From: Armigeres subalbatus
Lineage: Eukaryota > Arthropoda > Insecta > Diptera > Culicidae
Direction: 5' to 3'
Length of the DNA stretch: 64,000 bases
Assembly: GCF_024139115.2 (NCBI RefSeq)
Contig: NC_085141.1
Location: 43,707,065 to 43,771,064, forward strand
Below, piece after piece: positions 32,377 to 43,726 of the stretch. The notes below the pieces were generated by a model that saw only the letters and a list, made by a program, of their open reading frames with translations, ran no database searches and had not been told where the DNA came from. Both the position numbers and the translations under genes were made by a program. Every line of letters begins with the position of its first letter. Position 1 is the stretch's first letter.

Positions 32377-33869
32377 ATCACCCGATCCATCGTCGCTTTG
32401 ATCAATCGTGTCAGTTTATCCGGAAAACCGTGTTCGTGCATTAGCTGCCATAGCTGGTCCCGATCGATTGTATCATATGCGGCTTTGAAGTCGATGAATA
32501 GATGATGTGTGGGCACGTTGTATTCGCGGCATTTCTGCAGTACTTGGCGAATGGCGAACACCTGGTCCGTGGTGGAGCGTTCACCCATAAAACCCGCCTG
32601 GTACTGCCCCACGAACTCCCTTGCAGTTGGTGCTAGTCGACGGCATAAAATTTGGGAGAGTACCTTGTAGGCGGCGTTCAGCAATGTGATTGCGCGGTAG
32701 TTGCTACAATCCAGCTTATCGCCCTTTTTGTAGATGGGACACACGACACCTTCCATCCACTCCTGCGGCAAAACTTCCTCCTCCCAAATCTTGGTAATGA
32801 CCCAGTGCAGCGCTCTAGCCAGTGCCTCACCACCGTGTTTAAATAGCTCTCCTGGTAGTTGGTCAACCCCAGGGGCTTTGTTGTTCTTCAGCCGGCCAAT
32901 CTCCTCCTGGATTTCCTGGAGATCCGGAGCCGGTAGAAGTATGTCCTGCGCGCGTTCTCCCAGGTCTATCACCATACCGCCATCTTCGTCTGCCACATCG
33001 CCATTCAGGTGCTCTTCGTAGTGCTGCCGCCACCTTTGGATCACCTCACGCTCGTTCGTAAGAAGGTTCCCGTTTATGTCCTTACACATATCAGGCTGTG
33101 GCACGTGGCCCTTACGTGAACGGTTTAACTTCTCATAGAACTTTCGTGTGTTATTAGCGCGGTACAGTTGCTCCGTTTCTTCACGGTCTCGATCTTCCTG
33201 CTGGCGCTTTTTCCTCCGGAAAGTCGAGTTTTGTCTGTTCCGCGCCTGTTTATATCGTGCCTCGTTCGCCCTCGTGCGGTGTTGCAGCAATCTCGCCCAT
33301 GCTGCATTCTTCTCTTCCACTAACTGCTCACATTCGCCGTCATACCAGTCGTTTCTCTGATCCGGGGGCACCGTCCCTAGTGCAGCGGTTGCGGTGCTTC
33401 CAATGGCGGATCGAATATCTCTCCAGCCATCTTCAAGAGACGCTGCGCCTGGCCGCTCTTCCGTTGGAAGTGCCACTTCCAGCTGCTGCGCGTATTCTTG
33501 GGCTAGTCTACCGTCTTGTAGTCGCCCAATGTTAAGCCGCGGCGTCCGACTTCGACGCGTGTTGTACACCGTCGAGAGTTTTGAGCGCAGGCATACTGCA
33601 ACGAGGTAGTGGTCGGATTCAATATTCGCACTGCGGTAAGTGCGGACATTCGTGATGTCGGAGAAGAATTTACCGTCGATTAGAACGTGATCGATTTGGT
33701 TTTCCGTTTCTTGGTTAGGTGATCTCCATGTGGCCTTGTGGATATTTTTGCGGGGAAAGAAGGTGCTTCGGACTACCATTCCGCGGGAGGCTGCGAAGTT
33801 TATGCATCGCTGGCCGTTGTCATTCGATACGGTGTGCAGACTATCCGGTCCGATGACCGGTCTATACAT
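32265..33869 (-). pseudogene. RTE family 1 endonuclease C-terminus and RT (copy B)
   Basis: 534 codons, the longest coding stretch in the window. It begins in the second half of the endonuclease (IDHVLIDG, SDHYLVAV), continues through the linker with QRNDWYDGECEQL (intact here, shifted in copy A), and then the RT fingers and palm: NNKAPGVDQLPGE, YKKGDKLDCSNYRAITLL, GFMGERSTTDQVF, HLFIDFKAAYDTID. A one-base loss after VVRVSG (about 32365) shifts the tail out of frame. Nearly all conserved residues remain, so this copy decayed only recently. Confidence 0.9.
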
Positions 33870-34432
33870 TCCTCCCTTCCTACCTGTGCGTTCATGTCAC
33901 CGATGACGATTTTAACGTCCCGCAGTGGGCATCCATCGTATGTCTGCTCCAGCTGTGCGTAGAACGCTTCTTTCTCGTCGTCAGGTCTCCCTTCGTGTGG
34001 GCAGTGCACGTTGATGATGCTATAGTTGAAGAAACGGCCTTTAATCCTCAGCTTGCACATCCTTGCGTTGATTGGCTGCCACCCAATCACGCGTTGGCGC
34101 ATCTTACCCAGCACTATGAAGCCGGTTCCCAGCTCGTTGGTGGTGCCACAGCTTTGGTAGAAGGTAGCCGCTCGATGCCCGCTTTTCCACACTTTCTGTC
34201 CTGTCCAGCAAATCTCCTGCAGCGCCACGACGTCGAAGTTGCGGGGATGTAATTCATCGTAGATCATCCTGTCGCAACCTGCGAAACCTAGCGACTTGCA
34301 ATTCCATGTTCCAAGCTTCCAATCGTGATCCTGTATTCGTTGCCTAGGTCTTTGCCGATTATATCGAGTCGCATTATCTCTTATATTGTTCGTAATGATT
34401 GGTTTTCTAGGCGGCTTATTGGGCCTGCGCAA
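33800..34432 (-). pseudogene. RTE family 1 endonuclease N-terminus (copy B)
   Basis: 210 codons from the ATG at 34432 (same start as copy A). It has WKLGTWNCKSLG, VVALQE and the four residues YSII missing from copy A, through IGDMNAQVG. A single A missing near 33868 shifts the frame, after which the coding continues in the overlapping 534-codon frame. Confidence 0.9.
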
Positions 34433-34945
34433 ACCTCCTGTCTCGTCGGAGGGCCGTCGTGTCAGGGCTGTTTAGCGTCCCACCTAACACCAGGACTTGG
34501 GCTTGTGCGCTTTGAGCGGCACACGGTCGCTTTGGTGGGGCCTACTTGCGGATACATGCAGCTTTTTATAGAGGTTTAACAGGGCCCACTGTCAAACCCC
34601 ACCACATCCTAGGCAAGCCCCACAACTCGCAGATGGCCTGGGGAGGGATCGTCAAGCCCTTGGACATAGTCCCTGCTGCCCTTTCTTAATGAAGAGTACC
34701 ATAAAACTTTCTCAAAAATATTTGGTTTCAATTGGGACAGAGTGCTCTTGCTGTATAATTTATCAAAATAAACAGCTTAAGATGGACCTGGAGCATATCA
34801 TAAAACTATTATACGAGAATTTAGCTTTGAGGTAACTTGGATTAGATGAAAACTATGATAAAACTCTACAGTTTATGCGAATCCTTGATAAAACTGCAAT
34901 AAAACTTGAATAAATCCAAATAGAATTCAAAATGTTACTTGGAAT

Positions 34946-35612
34946 GGTTCATTCTTCGCCGCCACACACCGTCTTCTTGTACACCGCCAAAGATGGTCCT
35001 AAGCACCCGTCTCTCGAATACTCCGAGTGCTTGCAAGTCCTCCTCGAGCATTGTCCATGTTTCATGTCCGTAGAGGACTACCGGTCTTATTAACGTCTTG
35101 TACATGACACATTTGGTGCGGTGGCGAATCTTTTTTGACCGCAGTTTCTTCTGGAGCCCGTAGTAGGCCCGACTTCCACAGATGATGCGCCTTCGGATTT
35201 CACGACTTACATTGTTATCAGCCGTTAGCAAGGATCCTAGGTAGACGAATTCCTCGACCACCTCGAAGGTATCCCCGTCTATCGTAACACTGCTTCCCAG
35301 GCGGGCCTTGTCGCGCTCGGTTCCGCCCACCAGCATGTACTTTGTCTTTGACGCATTCACCACCAGTCCAACTTTTGTTGCTTCACGTTTCAGGCGGGTG
35401 TACAGTTCTGCCACCTTTGCAAATGTTCGGCCGACAATGTCCATGTCATCCGCGAAGCAAATAAATTGACTGGATCTGTTGAAAATCGTACCCCGGCTGT
35501 TACACCCGGCTCTCAGCATGACACCTTCTAGCGCAATGTTGAACAACAGGCACGAAAGTCCATCACCTTGTCTTAGTCCCCGGCGCGATTCGAACGAACT
35601 GGAGTGTTCGCC
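34946..35612 (-). pseudogene. RTE family 2 RT palm, thumb and C-terminal region
   Basis: Frame 35546-34935 (about 200 codons) has LFNIALEGV, ICFADDMDIVGR with the catalytic aspartates, RLKREATKVGLVVNASKTKY, EEFVYLGSLLTADNN and YGHETWTM. Family 2 is the same clade as family 1 but clearly divergent in sequence. A TAG near 35610 separates it from the upstream part. The frame is cut at 34946 by the CCAAGTA element. Confidence 0.9.
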
Positions 35613-36234
35613 CTAGATCTTCACACAGTTTTGCACACCATCCACCGTTGCTTTGATCAGTCTGGTAAGCTTTCCAGGGAAGCTGTTCTCGTCCATAATT
35701 TTCCATAGCTCTACGCGGTCTATACTGTCGTATGCCGCCTTGAAATCAACGAACAGATGGTGCGTTGGGACCTGGTATTCACGGCATTTTTGAAGGATTT
35801 GCCGTACAGTAAAGATCTGGTCCGTTGTCGAGCGGCCGTCAACGAAGCCGGCTTGATAACTTCCAACGAACTCGTTCACTAATGGTGACAGACGACGGAA
35901 GATGATCTGGGATATCACTTTGTAGGCGACATTAAGGATGGTGATCGCTCGAAAGTTCTCACACTCCAGTTTGTCGCCTTTCTTGTAGATGGGGCATATA
36001 ACCCCTTTCTTCCACTCCTCCGGTAGCTGTTCGTTTTCCCAGATTCTGACTATCAGTTTGTGCAGGCAAGTGGCCAGCTTTTCCGGGCCCATCTTGATGA
36101 GCTCAGCTCCGATACCATCCTTACCAGCTGCTTTATTGGTCTTTAGCTGTTGAATGGCATCCTTAACTTCCCTCAAGGTGGGGGCTGGTTGGCTTCCATC
36201 GTCCGCTGAACTGACGTAGTCATCTCCTCCGCTG
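35613..36234 (-). pseudogene. RTE family 2 RT fingers domain
   Basis: About 205 codons: LKTNKAAGKDGIGAELIKM, PIYKKGDKLECENFRAITIL, QAGFVDGRSTTDQIF, HLFVDFKAAYDSID with the first aspartate. The TAG that ends it (near 35610) replaces the serine codon seen in the copy at 44741. The 5' side is interrupted at 36235 by the satellite-armed element; coding continues at 42354. Confidence 0.9.
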
Positions 36235-36289
36235 CACACTGGGGATTTTCAAAAGCAAAAGGCTCGAAATTCAATTACTCCAGCTGACG

Positions 36290-39200
36290 CTGCAAAACTT
36301 CCAGAAAGTAGATGTTTCCTGAAGGGAAAAAGTGCGATAAATCGATTGCGCGGGGTTTCGTGCTGGTCAGACCACTTTGAAGTGCCCATTTTGCCCAAAT
36401 TCCCCTAAAAATCACAACATTTCTACTATGCCTCGAACTGACGCTGATATTTTTTCAATAATTATAAGTTTCCTGAAGCGAAAAAGTGTGATAAATCGAT
36501 TGCGAGGGGTTTCGTGCTGGTCAGACCACTTTAAAGTGTCCATTTTGCCCTAATTCCCCTGAAATCACAATATTTCTACTATGCCTCGAACTGACGCTGA
36601 TATTTTTTCAATAATTATAAGTTTCATGAAGGGAAAAAGTGTGATAAATCGAATGCGACCGGTTTTGTGCTAGTCAGACCACTTTGAAATGCCCATTTTG
36701 CCCAAATTCCCCTAAAAATCACAACATTTCTACTATGCCTCGAACTGACGCTGATGTTTTTTCAATAATTAAAAGTTTTCTGAAGCGAAAAAGTGTGATA
36801 AATCGATTGCAAGGGGTTTCGTGCTGGTCAGACCACTTTGATGTGCCCATTTTGCCCAAATTCCCCTAAAAATCACAATATTTCTGCTATGCCTTGAACT
36901 GACGCTGATATTTTTTCAATAATTATAAGTTTCCTGAAGCGAAAAAGTGTGATAAATCGATTGCGAGGGGTTTCGTGCTGGTCAGACCACTTTGAAGTGC
37001 CCATTTTGCCCAAATTCCCCTAAAAATCACAACATTTCTACTATGCCTCGAACTGACGCTGATATTTTTTCAATAATTATAAGTTTCCTGAAGCGAAAAA
37101 GTGTGATAAATCGATTGCGAGGGGTTTCGTGCTGGTCAGACCACTTTAACGTGTCCATTTTGCCCTATTTCCCCTGAAATCACAATATTTCTACTATGCC
37201 TCGAACTGACGCTGATATTTTTTCAATAATTATAAGTTTCCTGAAGCGAAAAAGTGTGATAAATCGATTGCGAGCGGTTTCGTGCTGGTCAGACCACTTT
37301 GAAGTGCCCATTTTGCCCAAATTCCCCTAAAAATCACAACATTTCTACTATGCCTCGAACTGACGCTGATATTTTTTCAATAATTATAAGTTTCCTGAAG
37401 CGAAAAAGTGTGATAAATCGATTGCGAGGGGTTTCGTGCTGGTCAGACCACTTTAAAGTGCCCATTTTGCCCTATTTCCCCTGAAATCACAATATTTCTA
37501 CTATGCCTCGAACTGACGCTGATATTTTTTCAATAATTATAAGTTTCCTGAAGCGAAAAAGTGTGATAAATCGATTGCGAGGGGTTTCGTGCTGGTCAGA
37601 CCACTTTAAAGTGCCCATTTTGCCCAAATTCCCCTAAAAATCACAACATTTCTCGCTTAACTTTTCAAAAGGACGTAAGTAACATTTTTTTTCATGAATT
37701 AATTTGAATACTGCAATCAATAGCTTTCATGTTGTTCTGTTGATTGCAGTACTCAAATTAATTCATGAAAAAATATTATAAATCACTTTGAAAAGTTAAC
37801 AATTCTATGCCTCGAACTGACGCTGATTTTTTTTTCAATAATTATAAGTTTCCTGAAGCGAAAAAGTGTGATAAATCGATTGCGAGAGGTTTCGTGCTGG
37901 TCAGACCACTTTAAAGTGTCCATTTTGCCCTAATTCCCCTGAAATCACAATATTTCTACTATGCCTCGAACTGACGCTGATATTTTTTCAATAATTATAA
38001 GTTCCTTGGAGGAAAAACGTGTGATAAATCGATTGCGAGGGGTTTCGTGCTGGTCAGATCACTTTTAAGTGCCCACTTTGCCCAGATTCCCTTAAAATCA
38101 CAATATTTTTACTATGCCTCGAACTGACGCTGATATTTTTTCAATAATTATAAGTTTCCTGAAGCGAAAAAGTGTGATAAATCGATTGCGAGGGGTTTCG
38201 TGCTGGTCAGACCACTTTAAAGTGCCCATTTTGCCCAAATTCCCCTAAAAACACAATATTTCTACTGTGCCTCGAACAAACGCTGATATTTTTTCAATAT
38301 TTATAAGTTTCCTGTAGGGAAAAAGTGTGATACATCGTATGCGAGGGGTTTCGTGCTGGTCAGACCACTTTGAAGTGCCCATTTTGCCCTAATTCCCCTG
38401 AAATCACAATATTTCTACTATGCCTCGAACTGACGCTGATATTTTTTCAATAATTATAAGTTTCCTGAAGGAAAAAGTGTGATAAATCGATTGCGAGGGG
38501 TTTCGTGCTGGTCAGATCACTTTAAAGTGCCCATTTTGCCCAGATTCCCCTAAAAATCACAATATTTTTACTATGCCTCGAACTGACGCTGATATTTTTT
38601 CAATAATTATAAGTTTCCTGAAGCGAAAAAGTGTGATAAATCGATTGCGAGGGGTTTCGTGCTGGTCAGACCACTTTAAAGTGCCCATTTTGCCCATATT
38701 CCCCTAAAAATCACAACATTTCTACTATGCCTCGAACTGACGCTGATATTTTTCAATAATTATACGTTTCATGAAGGGAAAAAGTGTGATAAATCGAATG
38801 CGAGGGGTTTCGTGCTGGTCAGACCATTTTGAAGTGCCCATTTTTCCCCAATTCCCTTGATATCACAATATTTCTGCTACGCCTCAAACTGACGCTGATA
38901 TTCTTTAAATAATTATAAGTTTCATGAAGGGAAAAAGTGTGATAAATCAATTGCGAGGGGTTTCGTGCTGGTCAGATCACTGTGAAGTGCCCATTTTGCC
39001 CAAATTCCCCTAAAAACACAATATTTTTACTATGCCTCGAACTGACGCTGATATTTTTTCAATAATTATAAGTTTCTTAAAGGGAAAAAGTGTTATAAAT
39101 CGAATGCGAGGGGTTTCGTGCTGGTCAGACCACTTTAAAGTGCCCATTTTGCCTTAATTCCCCTGAAATCACAATATTTTTACTATTTATGATATTTCTT

Positions 39201-39500
39201 CAATAAATATATGTTTCATGAAGGGAAAAAGTGCGCTAAATCGATTGCGGGTGGTATCGTGCTGGTCAGACCTCTTTAAAGTGCCCATTTTACCGATATT
39301 TCCTTTAAAATCGATATTTCTGCTATGCCTCGAACTGACGCTGATATTTCTTTAATATATGTTTCCTGAAGGAAAAAAGTGCGATTATTCGATTGAGTGG
39401 GATTTTGTGCTGGTCAGACCACTTTGAAGTGTCCATTTTGCCCAATTCTCTTGAAAATCACAATATTTTCCCTTTACCTTGAAGTGACGCTGATATTTTC
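36290..39500 (+). repeat. Satellite array, left arm (about 20 monomers of 153-154 bp)
   Basis: Each monomer carries TATGCCTCGAACTGACGCTG, TTTCAATAATTATAAG, GTGTGATAAATCGATTGCGA and TTTCGTGCTGGTCAGACCAC. Two monomer types, with CCCAAATTCCCCTAAAAATC or CCCTAATTCCCCTGAAATC, alternate over much of the array, giving a 307-bp dimer. The three identical-looking 61-codon frames at 36684, 36992 and 37299 are a by-product of this dimer. The last monomers (39180-39500) are the most diverged. Confidence 0.9.
37654..37801. mobile_element. Small MITE inside the satellite array
   Basis: CTTAACTTTTCAAA on the left faces TTTGAAAAGTTAA on the right. The inner ATTAATTTGAATACTGCAATCA stem extends the hairpin to nearly its full 148 bp. 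TTCT appears on both sides, where the normal monomer has one copy. Confidence 0.7.
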
Positions 39501-39883
39501 TCAACAAAAATGTTACGAAATGTTGCGAAAAAGACAATAAAATTCAATGAAGAACATTCTTCAGGAAGTAGAAACATATTGTTCAAACACACTTTATCTT
39601 GTGCGATTCTTTCTTCAAAGGATGCATTTTCCCGGCATATGGAAAAGGAAGATATGAATCCCTTTTTTTCAAATGCTTCTAAAGTTTTTTTTTAACTGGA
39701 ATCAATGTTAATTAATTTGATTCCTTCTTTCAATTGATGCATTTTCATGGTTTATAACAAGGGAAGATAATAATAAGAAGATATATTTGATTCCTTCTTT
39801 TAATTCGCGTAGTCGCTTGGTTTAAGGCAAGTCAAGCATTTGCCCAGCAGAAGGCAAGAGGGAATATGGTTTTTTCCATTCTC

Positions 39884-40556
39884 GTGCAACAAATTTGTAC
39901 CGAAAGGCTATCATTTCACTCCAATATCGAACCTTTTATAGAAAGCTCAGAGAACAGAACCCATAATACCAATCTACTCAGCTCGACGAACTGAGTAAGT
40001 GTCTGTTTGTCCGTATGTGTGTGTTTGTGTGCGTGTAAATTCACATACTTATTCTAAACCGATTCTCTTACATCAAGTTACAGAGAATAAAGCGTAGTTG
40101 ATCACTATTGAATTTCATAACGATTGCGCATTCCAAAAAATCTAAATATTAAAATAGTTATGAAACATAGTAATTAAGTTATAGCATGTCATAAAATGCC
40201 TTGAAGTATCAACCCATGCAAGCTCTTCTACTCGATTTAGTACACGAGTTTACTGCCGTCATACGCACATTTGTCACATGTTTGCTTGGATTTCCTATAT
40301 ACATGGGACAGTTATGCGTATAACGTATAACAATTGAAACGCAAGCTTTGATTGCATGCAAGTTACGACGCATAACACCAGAACGTTTCTGCAGCTTTCT
40401 GATATAATAAAAAATCTCGCATAAAACGCGCACGTTAATAATACTTTACTTAGTGATTTTAAAATTAATGTCACAAATAATTCAGCATAATTTTCCGATA
40501 ATGCTTGATTGTTTGATTGGGTTGTTTAATAATGCACGAGAAAGGCAATCACTGCT
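39884..40556 (+). repeat. GCCTTTCTCG element, third member
   Basis: TTCTCGTGCAAC, AAAGGCTATCATTTCACTCC, a TATAGAAAG box and CAATCTACTCAGCTCGACGA follow the order of the heads at 9766 and 10608. A TG-rich run stands at 40014-40036. The end GCACGAGAAAGGCAATCACTG with GTGGATCAATCTGG equals the end at 14478. It is more diverged and has no tandem 160-bp units. Confidence 0.65.
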
Positions 40557-41275
40557 ATGTGGATCAATCTGGATTTTTTTTTCTTTGAATTCAGTCATTC
40601 GCTCGGTTTAAGGCAAGGGGATATATGATCCCTTCTTTGAGGGATGCATTTACCTGGCGGAAGGCAAGAAAGAATGTGATTCTTATTTTAAATTCACATT
40701 TTCTTGGTTTAAGGCAAGAGGAGATATGATCTCTTTTTTTTTCGAAGAATGCATTTTTACGGCTGACGGTAAAGTAGGATATGAAACATGCATTTCCCCT
40801 CTCTGTCATTCCTTACTTTTAAGCATTTATCAGTCTTGTCTTAGAAGAGATCACAGACACTTAATTTTTTTCGCCGAGATCGGCATTTTTTGTTTTTTTC
40901 CCAAGGTGCGCACCGCCGATTTTCAGCAAACAAGATTTTTGCAGAGATCTCAGTAAAAGTGACGTTTCAGTTGCTGAGATACGGTAAATATTTTCCCGAA
41001 AATCAGTAATAAACTAATTTTTGTGCCGAAATTCAGTTCTGAAATTTACTGAGGTACAGCGGTGCCCGATTTTGCCGAGCTCGAGAAAGAAAAACTTAGT
41101 GTGCATGTCTCGAATGAAGACTCAGAGTTCCATACATCAGCGTCAGTTCGATGCACAACTGAAATATTGTTATTTCAGAGGAATTGGGGCAAACCACTAT
41201 ACGTGGACTGAACAGCATGAAATCCCGCGCAATCGATTTATAGTACTTTTTCTTTAGGGAAACTTATAATTACAG
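40557..41275. other. Centre of the fold-back element
   Basis: Four weak repeats of a GGTTTAAGGCAAG phrase (also at 39718-39850) are followed by an inverted AT-rich segment around 40870-41080 with CGCCGAGATCGGCATTTTT and TGCCGAGCTC motifs, possibly a MITE. No transposase or other gene is found. Confidence 0.5.
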
Positions 41276-42300
41276 AACAAATATTAGCGTCAGATCGAGG
41301 CGTAGCAGAAATATTGTGATTTCAGGGTAATTGGGGAAATGGGTACTTCAAAGTGATCTAACCAGCACGAAACTCCTCGCAATCGATTTATCACACTTTA
41401 TCGCTTCAGGAAGCTTATAATTATTTAAAAAATATCAGATTTTCAGGGGAATTTGGGCAAAATGGTCACTTTAAAGTGATCTGACCAGCACGAAACCCCT
41501 CACAATCGATTTATCGCACGTTTTCCCTTCAGAAAACTTATAATCATTGAAGAAATATCAGCGTCAATTTTAGGCGTAGCAGAAAAATTGTGCTTCAAGG
41601 GGAATTGGAGCAAAATGGGCAATTGATTTATCACACTTTTTCGCTTCAGGAAACTTATAATTATTGAAAAAATATCAGCGTCAGGTCAAAACATAGCAGA
41701 AATATTGTGATTTTTAGGGGAATTTGGGCAAAATGGGCACTTCAAAGTGGTCTGACCAGCACGAAACCCCTTGCAATCGATTTATCACACTTTTTCGCTT
41801 CAGAAAACTTTTAATTATTGAAAAAACATCAGCGTCAGTTCGAGGCATAGTAGAAATGTTGTGATTTTTAGGGGAATTTGGGCAAAATGGGCATTTCAAA
41901 GTGGTCTGACTAGCACAAAACCGGTCGCAATCGATTTATCACACTTTTTCCCTTCATGAAACTTATAATTATTGAAAAAATATCAGCGTCAGTTCGAGGC
42001 ATAGTAGAAATATTGTGATTTCAAGGGAATTTGGGCAAAATGGGCACTTCAAAGTGGTCTGACCAGCACGAAACCCCTCGCAATCGATTTATCACACTTT
42101 TTCGCTTCAGGAAACTTATAATTATTGAAAAAATATCAGCGTCAGTTCAAGGCATAGTAGAAATATTGTGATTTTTAGGGGAATTTGGGCAAAATGGGCA
42201 CTTTAAAGTGGTCTGACCAGCACGAAACCCCTCGCAATCGATTTATCACACTTTTTCCCTTCAGGAAACATCTACTTTCTGGAAATTTTGCAGCGTCAGC
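41276..42300 (-). repeat. Satellite array, right arm (7-8 monomers)
   Basis: Reverse complement of the left-arm monomers: GTGGTCTGACCAGCACGAAA, CGCAATCGATTTATCACAC, AATATCAGCGTCAGTTCGAG. Inner monomers are diverged and one is shortened (41560-41680). The outermost are nearly identical to those at the left end. Confidence 0.9.
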
Positions 42301-42353
42301 TGGAGTAATTGAATTTCGAGCCTTTTGCTTTTGAAAATCCCCAGTGTGCGCTG

Positions 42354-43208
42354 CCTTGACTTTCATTGCCTGTACTCTCAGCGCCATTCAAATGTAGTGC
42401 TGCTTCCACCTTTCGATCACCACACGTTCGTCCGTCAATATGCTCCCATCCTTATCCCTGCATATTTCGGCTCGCGGCACGAAGCCTTTGCGGGATGCGT
42501 TGAGCTTCTGATAGAACTTGCGTGTATCTTGAGAACGGCACAGCTGTTCCATCTACTCGCACTCCGCTTCTTCCAGGCGGCGTTTCTTCTCCTGAAAAAG
42601 GCGGTTCTGCTGTCTCCGCTTCCGTCTATAACGTTCCACGTTCTGCCGGGTACCTTGCCGCAGCGCGACCGCCCGCGCTGCGTCCTTCTCCTCCAGAATC
42701 TGTCTGCACTCTTCGTCGAACCAATCGTTCCGTCGACTTCGACCCATATACCCGACGTTGTTCTCCGCTGCGTCGTTAATGGCTGTTTTGACTGTATTCC
42801 AGCAGTCCTCAAGAGGGGCCCCATCGAGCTCACCCTCTTCCGGCAACGCTGCCTCGAGATGCTGCGCGTATGCAGTGGCGACATCAGGTTGCTTCAGTCG
42901 CTCTAGGTCGTACCGCGGCGGTCGTCGGTACCGAACATTGTTGATGACGGATAGTTTTGGGCGCAGTTTAACCATCACCAGATAGTGGTCAGAGTCGATG
43001 TTAGCGCCACGATATGTCCTGACGTCGATAATGTCGGAGAAATGCCGTCCATCAATCAGAACGTGGTCGATGGTCGATGCTGAAGTTGAAGAACCGGCCA
43101 TTGATCCTCAACCTGCACATTCTCTCGTTGGTCGGCCACCACCCGATCACGCGCCTTTGCATGTCGCCCATCACTATGAAAGCTGTTCCCAGCTCGTGTG
43201 TGTTGCCG
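42354..43208 (-). pseudogene. RTE family 2 endonuclease C-terminus and linker
   Basis: Frame 43101-42553 (182 codons) has DHVLIDGRHF, SDHYLVMVKL (endonuclease histidine), a basic linker with RRNDWFDEECRQILEEKDAA, and KRRQQNRLFQEKKRRLEEAE, a charged coiled-coil-like stretch. The part at about 43080-43208 lacks several hundred bases of the middle endonuclease relative to 45700-46060, so an internal deletion joins the INERMCRLRIKG region to the DHVLIDG region. The 5' limit is the MITE at 43209. Confidence 0.85.
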
Positions 43209-43450
43209 CACAGAATAAAATAATGAAAAGTAAACAGCGCGTAAAACTTGAGATGCGGATATTTACACTATTCTACGCGGAAATGGACCTCTTCCTAACA
43301 AGTTTGCTTACAACTTGCAAGCAATATTGACGATTCACGTCAAATATTGTATACATTTAGGCTATATCACGCGTGTAATTAAGCTAATAATGGCGTTCCA
43401 TTTATGTGCATCATCTTTAGCGTAAATTTCAGTGGATTTTTCTATCTGTG
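43209..43450. mobile_element. 242-bp MITE with CACAGA ends, copy 2
   Basis: CACAGAATAAAATAATG on the left and CTATCTGTG on the right, with CG repeated at 43207-43208 and 43451-43452. The LINE sequence GTTGCCGCAGCTCTGG (intact at 45614-45630 on the other strand) is restored when it is removed. It has the same length as copy 1 at 15680-15921, in reverse orientation. Confidence 0.85.
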
Positions 43451-43726
43451 CGCAGCTCTGGACGCTATCATGTTATTTATAATTCTCTCGATTTCAAAAA
43501 ATGAAAAAAATATAGTTTTTAAGCGTTTGGAAGTAATTTGGATGAGTGAATATATCTTTTCAACCAAATAAAAATTATTATAAATAATACCATCTGGCAT
43601 CATGTCGGCGTTGAACGTGCATATTTTTGTTTATGTCGCATTTTCTACCGTCCCGAGAGAGAATGAGAGTAAGATGTTGAGAGATTGAGCGAAATTTTGC
43701 TTAGGCCAGGAACTGGCTTGGAAGTG

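Larger units (their letters stand above)
31384..34680 (-). mobile_element. RTE-like LINE family 1, copy B, full length (3.30 kb)
   Basis: On the minus strand it starts GGGCAGCAGGGACTATG at 34680 and ends in a TAAATAATAATAA tail at 31384. CTTTCTTAATGAA is repeated at 31371-31383 and 34681-34693 (13-bp target duplication). It is very similar to copy A throughout, differing by scattered substitutions and a few indels, so both are recent. It is inserted in the CCAAGTA element. Confidence 0.9.
29147..34943. mobile_element. Non-coding element with CCAAGTA ends, AT target
   Basis: CCAAGTAGCAAAATT at the left faces CCAAGTAACATTTTG (inverse) at the right. AT is repeated at 29145-29146 and 34944-34945, and removing the span rejoins the LINE codons exactly. 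Without the nested LINE at 31384-34680 the element is about 2.5 kb. Its interior has many ATAAAACT/AAAACC-type motifs and AT-rich runs, and no protein. The superfamily is unknown. Confidence 0.6.
36235..42348. mobile_element. 6.1 kb fold-back element with satellite arms, CGCTG target duplication
   Basis: The two ends are CACACTGGGGATTTTCAAAA and its inverse. About 120 bp of near-identical unique TIR follow on each side, then tandem 153-bp monomers run inward in opposite orientation. CGCTG is repeated at 36230-36234 and 42349-42353, and removing the span restores the LINE sequence exactly. A 5-bp GC-rich target and ends beginning CAC resemble Transib elements, whose termini look like recombination signal heptamers (CACAGTG); here it is CACACTG. 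No transposase is seen in the centre, so it depends on another element. The arm with 20 units and the arm with 7-8 units differ in length. Confidence 0.8.
28830..43460 (-). mobile_element. RTE-like LINE family 2, 5'-truncated, in four pieces
   Basis: The pieces are 43453-43460, 43208-42354, 36234-34946 and 29146-28830 (5' to 3' on the minus strand). Together they form about 2.47 kb of one LINE. The 3' end is TAAATAAATGAAATGAAATG. The whole is flanked by GACGCTATCAT at 28819-28829 and 43461-43471, an 11-bp target duplication, proving that the distant pieces were one insertion. The interrupting elements are at 29147-34943, 36235-42348 and 43209-43450. Confidence 0.9.

Noticed and set aside
36684..39500. 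Repeated 61-codon frames starting MKCPFCPNSPK as a small cysteine-rich protein
   Set aside because: They recur with the 307-bp satellite dimer, have no upstream signal or variation pattern of coding sequence, and overlap the repeat in every copy.
36290..42300. Regularly spaced repeats as a CRISPR array
   Set aside because: Units of 153 bp are repeated throughout with no unique spacers, and the genome is eukaryotic.
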